From Pelomonas margarita (GTDB taxonomy: Bacteria; Pseudomonadota; Gammaproteobacteria; Burkholderiales; Burkholderiaceae_C), in assembly GCF_043555875.1 (NCBI RefSeq), contig NZ_JBIGHW010000008.1, positions 1 to 64,000 of the forward strand: 64,000 nt of DNA, read 5' to 3'. Numbering within the stretch: position 1 is the stretch's first letter; every line of letters starts with the position of its first letter. Made by a program: the position numbers and the translations under genes. Of this stretch, positions 59,738 through 64,000 are shown one piece after another. The notes beneath the pieces are model-generated. The model did not search any database. It was not told the DNA's origin and saw only the letters and a program-made list of their open reading frames with translations.

Positions 59738-61296
59738 CGGGCGGGGCTCTGGGCGTGGAGGTGGTCGATCAGGCTGCGGTGGCCGGGCAGGGCGGGGATG
59801 AAGCGGCGGGCCAGGCGGGCCGCTTCGTCAAAACAGGCCTGCGCCGCCTGCAGTTTGTCGGCGGACGGCGGGCGGGTGTCAGGGCGAAAACCCATGCCGT
59901 ACAGCACGTACTGGTAGCTGGCTGACGGGAAGACCTCGTCGTTGCGGCCGAAGTCGTGCCGGGCCGGCGCGCGCAGCCGCCACTGCGGCAGCAGTTCGCG
60001 CAGGCGCTCGGGCCAGGAGGCGGTGTCGCGGTGGGCGCGCCAGTAGTCGCTGTCGTCGCGCTGCGTGAGCGCGTAGTGCAGCTTCAGGAAGTCGATGACG
60101 CGGGCCCAGCGGTAGCTGAAGTCGTCGTTGTAGCGCCGCGCGACGGCGGGCAGCGTGGCGTGCGTCATGGGCAGCTCCTCGCAAAGCCGCTGCACGGACA
60201 GCTCCACCAGCGCCAGCGCCGAGGCCTCCAGCGGCTCGATGAAGCCGCTGGACAGGCCGATGGCTACGCAGTTGCGCACCCAGAACTGCTGGCGGTAGCC
60301 GGGGTCGTAGCGGATGGGGCGCGGCACGGGGCGCTCGGCCGGGGCGCCGGTGGCGTCGAGGTAGGCCTGCAGCGCGGCCCGCGCTTCGTCCTCGCTGGCA
60401 TGGGCGCGCGAGAACACGCAGCCCACGCCGCGGCGGTGCGGCAGGCCGATGTCCCAGAGCCAGCCCTTGGCCCAGGCGGTGGCGATGGTGACCGGTGCCA
60501 GCGGCACATCCGGCGAGGCATAGGGAACCTGCACGGCCAGTGCGGCGTCGTTGAACAGCACCTCGCGCTCGCTTTTCAGCGCTACGCCGAAGTGCTGGCC
60601 GATCAGGCGGGCCTGCAGGCCAGAGCAGTCGATGAAGAGATCGGCGCCGAGGTCGCCGTGGGCGCGCGTGCGCAGCGCCGCGATGTCGCCGGCGCGCGGC
60701 CCGCTGTCGTGCGAGAGCACGGCGTCCACATGGTCCACCACGTGGCGCACGCCCAGCTGCTGCACGGCGTGCTCGCGCAGCAGCTGGCCGAACAGGCCGG
60801 CGTCGAAGTGGTAGGCGTAGTTGGCGACGGCGCCGAAGGGTGGCGTCTGCACCTGCTTGGGCGCGCGGCCGGCCTCGCACACCTGCACGCTGGGGCTGAC
60901 GATGTCGGCGAACGGGCGCTGCGGCTGCAGCGCAAGCCAGGCCTGCACCAGCTCGGCGTCCCCATGGCCCACGGGCAGCATGAAGGGGTGGTAATAGCGG
61001 TCACCGGCCTCGCCGGCGCCGCCGCGGGCCCAGCCGTCGAAGCGCGAGCCCTGCTTGAAGCTGACCTGGCAGCGGCGGATGAACTCGGTCTCGTCCAGGC
61101 CGATGCGGCGCAGGGTGTCGCGCATGGACGGCCAGGTGCCTTCACCCACGCCGATGGTGGGCACGTCGCTGGATTCCACCAGCGTGATGCGCAGTGTGTC
61201 GCCATGTTCGGCAGCCAGCAGCCCGGCCACCAGCCAGCCCGCCGAGCCGCCGCCCAGCACGACGATGTTGCGAAGGGGTTCGTTCATGGCGTGCAT
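59734..61296 (-). CDS. Flavin-dependent tryptophan halogenase family protein 2
   Basis: A 520-residue protein of the same family as halogenase 1 but clearly diverged. The FAD motif G-G-G-S-A-G-W and the likely catalytic lysine (K81 in V-S-F-K-Q-G-S) are kept. The W-x-W-x-I-P motif reads W-L-W-D-I-G (residues 279-284), with the proline replaced by glycine, followed by L-P-H-R-R-G. G-L-S-S-G-F-I-E-P-L-E is present. Start 61296 has GGGAG about 12 nt upstream; 61287 is the alternative. First gene after the terminator downstream of the TonB-dependent receptor. Confidence 0.88.
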   Translation of the reverse strand: MHAMNEPLRNIVVLGGGSAGWLVAGLLAAEHGDTLRITLVESSDVPTIGVGEGTWPSMRDTLRRIGLDETEFIRRCQVSFKQGSRFDGWARGGAGEAGDRYYHPFMLPVGHGDAELVQAWLALQPQRPFADIVSPSVQVCEAGRAPKQVQTPPFGAVANYAYHFDAGLFGQLLREHAVQQLGVRHVVDHVDAVLSHDSGPRAGDIAALRTRAHGDLGADLFIDCSGLQARLIGQHFGVALKSEREVLFNDAALAVQVPYASPDVPLAPVTIATAWAKGWLWDIGLPHRRGVGCVFSRAHASEDEARAALQAYLDATGAPAERPVPRPIRYDPGYRQQFWVRNCVAIGLSSGFIEPLEASALALVELSVQRLCEELPMTHATLPAVARRYNDDFSYRWARVIDFLKLHYALTQRDDSDYWRAHRDTASWPERLRELLPQWRLRAPARHDFGRNDEVFPSASYQYVLYGMGFRPDTRPPSADKLQAAQACFDEAARLARRFIPALPGHRSLIDHLHAQSPAR

Positions 61297-61353
61297 TGGA
61301 CGCTTTCACTCCCGCAGGCCGGGCGCCGGGCCTCGTGGACACGAGGGACAAAC

Positions 61354-61376
61354 AAAAAAAGCCGCTCGCGCGGCTT
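61354..61376 (-). terminator. Intrinsic terminator between the TonB-dependent receptor and halogenase 2
   Basis: AAGCCGC (61359-61365) and GCGGCTT (61370-61376) form a 7-bp stem with a 4-nt loop; on the minus strand it is followed by seven T residues. Further dyads lie on either side, GCGGCGC/GCGCCGC (61396-61421) and CCTCGT/ACGAGG (61331-61346). Receptor transcripts should stop here or pass through only in part. Confidence 0.85.
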
Positions 61377-61519
61377 CGCCAGATGGCGAACAAGAGCGGC
61401 GCCTCAGGATGCAAGCGCCGCAGAACCAGACTGTGCCCCACAGGCGCGGGCCCGCATGTCCCGACTTGCCTGGGGGAAGGTCTGCCCGGAGCCGGCAGGG
61501 CCGGCCCCGGGAAGCACGC

Positions 61520-64000
61520 TCAGAACTTGTAGCGCGCGCCGATCATCACGCGGCGGCCCAGCTGGGTCACGGCGCCGATCTGGTTCTCGTTGCGCAGGTG
61601 GGTGCGTGTGTACTCGTCGGTCAGGTTGATGGCTTCGAGCTGCAGGCGCAGGTTCTTGTTGAAGTTGTAGCCCACGCTGAGGTCGAACTGGCCGAAGGGC
61701 TCCACGTACAGCGGCTGAGCGCCTTCCGAGCCGCCGTAGTTGGCGGCCAGGAACTTGCCGCGCCAGTTGTAGGCCAGACGCGTCGTGAAGGTCTCGTTCT
61801 CGAAGAAGCCGACCAGGTTGCCCGAATCCCCCAGGCCCACCAGCACGTCGGTCTGCGCCCCAGCCTTGGCGTTGTTGTAGCCGAGGTTGGACTTGACCTT
61901 GGTGAAGTTCGCCGACACGCCGAAGCCGCTGTTGCCGAACACATGCTGTGCGTTCAGCTCGATGCCGTTGAGCTTGCTGGTGCGCTTGTTGTTGACATAG
62001 GTGCCCAGGTCGAACATCAGCAAGGGGTCAGTGGGCTGGGCGGTGATGGTGCCGAGGCCGCTTCCGGCTGCGCCGGTGGGGTTGACACCTGGGGCGGTCG
62101 GGAAGTTCGCGAAGATGTACTTGCGAATGCACTCCGAATCGGCGCCGCAGCCTCCAGCAGTCTGGGCCTGCTTGTACATCGCGCTCCCGATCGGCGTGTG
62201 CAGGTTAAATAGGTTGGTTCGGGTGACGACGGCTTCGTTGTAGTCCTTGAGGGACTTGCGGAAGTAACTGGCCGCGACGTAGCTGCTCTTGGCGTAGTAG
62301 TGCTCGGCCGAGAAGTCGAGGTTGTTCGACTTCAGCGGCTTGAGCTCCGGGTTGCCCACGGAGCCCACGCCGCCGCCGACACGAGCCAGGGTATCCAGCC
62401 GCTGCCCACCCTGGATGGCGTTCCACCCCGGGCGACCGATGGTCGTGCCGTAGCTGACGCGGAGCTTGGTGTCGGTGGTCATGTCGGCGCTGAAGTCGAT
62501 GGACGGCAGAAAGTAGCCGTACTTACCGTCGCGCGATGCGGAGCGCGTGCCGCTGAAGTCGATGGGCACTTCGTTGGGTGCAGTCCAGGCCACCGACACC
62601 GGGATCTTCTCTACCGACGGCGAGCTGACCTTGGTGCGCTCGTAGCGGGCGCCGATGGCAGCGTCCATGGGCACGCCCCAGTCCCAGCTCAGGTTGTACT
62701 GGCCGAACACGGCCTGCGACTTTTCCGTCGTGCGGAAGTCGTCCTGCCAGTCGAACGAGGCCTTCAGCAGCGTGTCAGAGCCCAGCGTCTTGATGGCGGC
62801 GGCGCGCAGATCCTCGAAGTTGAAATAGAAGAACTGGTTGAACAGTCGCGAGTCGTTGGCACCGGGGATGCGGCTGAAGTACTTGCTGATGGAGTCAGCC
62901 TTCCAGATGTTGTCTGGCAGGGCGGCCGGGCCGCCGGCGGCGTTCGCGCCCCAGGTGTCGCGCTGCACGTTGGCGAAGGCCGAGCGGTTCTGCACTTCGG
63001 TCAGCGTCAGGCCGAAGTCCAGGCTGCTGGCGTCGTCGATACGCCAGTTGCCGCGGGTCTGCAGTTGCGTGACCTCGTTCTTCTGGTAGCTGTTGCCGAA
63101 CACCGAGCCCTGCAGCTCCTGCTTGGCGGGGTCCAGCGTCGTGCCCTTGATGCCCAGCACCGGGAACTTGTTGCTGAAGTCGACGAAGGTGTCGCCCCGG
63201 TTCATCGAAGCGGTGCCGAGCGTGACGGCCGTGCCCAGCGGGTCGTTGGCGCCCGAGGTGGCGGTGGCGTGGTGGGCGTCAATGTCGAAGTTCAGCGCAT
63301 CGGTCGCCTTCCACTTCAGGTTCAGGCCGATCTGCTGGTTCTTGTTCTTGGTGCTGATGCGCGAGGCGCCCATGGCCAGGTCGGCGTTGGCGGCCGGGAT
63401 GGTCTCACCGTAGATGACGGGCGAGGACGGCGAGCCGGTCTGGAACTCGCCGAATTGGCCGCCGTAGTTGAACCAGGCCGAGATGTCGTTGCGGCGCTGG
63501 CGGAACTTCTGCTCGGACATCACGAAGTCCAGCGTGCCCACCAGGTCTTTCATGGGCTTGAACTGCAGCACCAACTGGCCGTTCAGGCGCTCGCGGTGCA
63601 CGCCGGTGAACGAGTAGTTCAGGTTCTGCGGCACGCTGTAGATGGAGCCGGCAGCCGGGCGGTTCTTGATGGTGCCCCCCGAGGCCGGCGGCAGGCCGCC
63701 CCAGACGGCATTGGGGCCGTTCCAGTCGTTGTCCTTGATGCCGTCGAAGGTCTTCCAGCCGCTGCTGACGTTGGCCTGCGAGTAGCCGGAGTCGCGCACC
63801 TGGTAGGTGCCCATCAGCGCGATGCCGAACATGCCGTCATTGCTCTGCGTGCTGTAGATGCCGCTGAGTTCGGGCGTCAGTTTCTTGCCCTGTTCCTCGC
63901 CGGGCAGGCGGCGGGCCGACTGGTCGCTGACCAGCTTGACGCCGAACTGGGCCACGGTTTCCTTGATGTCGAACGGGCGCTGCGTGCGCACGTTGACGGT
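61520..64000 (-). CDS. TonB-dependent receptor (C-terminal part, cut by window edge)
   Basis: At least 826 residues in frame to the window edge; the N-terminal signal, TonB box and most of the plug are outside. The visible part shows the alternating strands of a 22-strand outer-membrane barrel, late motifs such as R-V-S-Y-G-T-T-I-G-R-P-G-W, L-K-S-N-N-L-D-F-S-A-E-H-Y-Y and L-E-A-I-N-L-T-D-E-Y, and a C-terminal phenylalanine (G-A-R-Y-K-F) required for barrel assembly. Proteins of this type in halogenase/SapC loci belong to the large carbohydrate- or oligomer-uptake receptors of the Caulobacter/Xanthomonas style. Substrate unknown. Confidence 0.92.
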   Translation of the reverse strand, partial: TVNVRTQRPFDIKETVAQFGVKLVSDQSARRLPGEEQGKKLTPELSGIYSTQSNDGMFGIALMGTYQVRDSGYSQANVSSGWKTFDGIKDNDWNGPNAVWGGLPPASGGTIKNRPAAGSIYSVPQNLNYSFTGVHRERLNGQLVLQFKPMKDLVGTLDFVMSEQKFRQRRNDISAWFNYGGQFGEFQTGSPSSPVIYGETIPAANADLAMGASRISTKNKNQQIGLNLKWKATDALNFDIDAHHATATSGANDPLGTAVTLGTASMNRGDTFVDFSNKFPVLGIKGTTLDPAKQELQGSVFGNSYQKNEVTQLQTRGNWRIDDASSLDFGLTLTEVQNRSAFANVQRDTWGANAAGGPAALPDNIWKADSISKYFSRIPGANDSRLFNQFFYFNFEDLRAAAIKTLGSDTLLKASFDWQDDFRTTEKSQAVFGQYNLSWDWGVPMDAAIGARYERTKVSSPSVEKIPVSVAWTAPNEVPIDFSGTRSASRDGKYGYFLPSIDFSADMTTDTKLRVSYGTTIGRPGWNAIQGGQRLDTLARVGGGVGSVGNPELKPLKSNNLDFSAEHYYAKSSYVAASYFRKSLKDYNEAVVTRTNLFNLHTPIGSAMYKQAQTAGGCGADSECIRKYIFANFPTAPGVNPTGAAGSGLGTITAQPTDPLLMFDLGTYVNNKRTSKLNGIELNAQHVFGNSGFGVSANFTKVKSNLGYNNAKAGAQTDVLVGLGDSGNLVGFFENETFTTRLAYNWRGKFLAANYGGSEGAQPLYVEPFGQFDLSVGYNFNKNLRLQLEAINLTDEYTRTHLRNENQIGAVTQLGRRVMIGARYKF

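Overview
The window is high-GC chromosomal DNA with the gene content and style of a Betaproteobacterium of the order Burkholderiales. The lpxL-dapF-DUF484-xerC block divergent from metK, the PhaM-type granule protein, glcDEF and a full ben/cat/pca set all fit this order. I would place it near the Roseateles/Rubrivivax/Leptothrix side, but that is inference from gene order and not from a marker-gene comparison.

Region 1 (1-3.6 kb) is mobile and degraded DNA beside an initiator tRNA gene. It holds an IS66-type element (tnpB, tnpC and a small overlapping passenger ORF), a C-terminal scrap of a type I restriction subunit HsdR, tRNA-fMet with its own promoter and terminator, and a truncated large serine recombinase that abuts a decayed piece of a second IS66-like transposase.

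Region 2 (3.8-17.2 kb) is a complete benzoate-to-TCA module. Operon A is pcaI-pcaJ-pcaF-pcaD-benE and operon B is catB-catC-catA-benA-benB-benC-benD-(benK), with the LysR regulator catR between them. BenABC and BenD make catechol, CatA, CatB and CatC open and isomerise the ring product, and PcaD, PcaIJ and PcaF deliver succinyl-CoA and acetyl-CoA. BenE and a BenK-type MFS carrier import benzoate. The pcaI and catB promoters share the same layout (ATRC-N7-GTAT, 20 bp, TTGGAC, 18 bp, -10), so one regulator, most simply CatR, probably drives both.

Region 3 (17.2-38.4 kb) is mostly housekeeping: an RRM protein, a small unknown protein and a cold-shock protein; glmS; an Lrp/AsnC regulator with a long palindrome upstream; rlmI; an outer-membrane barrel protein coupled to xerC; DUF484; dapF; lpxL; metK with a structured leader; a chemoreceptor; glcDEF coupled to a periplasmic binding-protein-like gene; PhaM; a TraB/GumN protein; a retropepsin-like protease; and a lipoprotein hydrolase.

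Region 4 (38.4-56.3 kb) is transport and signalling. A MacAB-TolC-like five-gene export operon carries a sigma-54-type promoter and TGTCC palindromes. It is divergent from a Cache/CZB chemoreceptor with an FNR-type box. Next come a DUF1501/DUF1800 pair plus a 27-codon membrane ORF, three receiver-domain proteins, a degenerate HD-GYP protein, an OmpR/EnvZ-type two-component system, and a LysE exporter coupled to a MocR-type regulator.

Region 5 (56.3-64.0 kb, minus strand) is a TonB-dependent receptor cluster: receptor (cut by the window edge), terminator, halogenase 2, SapC-like protein, REP doublet, cupin-8/JmjC-like protein, halogenase 1. It is the best candidate in the window for an incompletely understood system.
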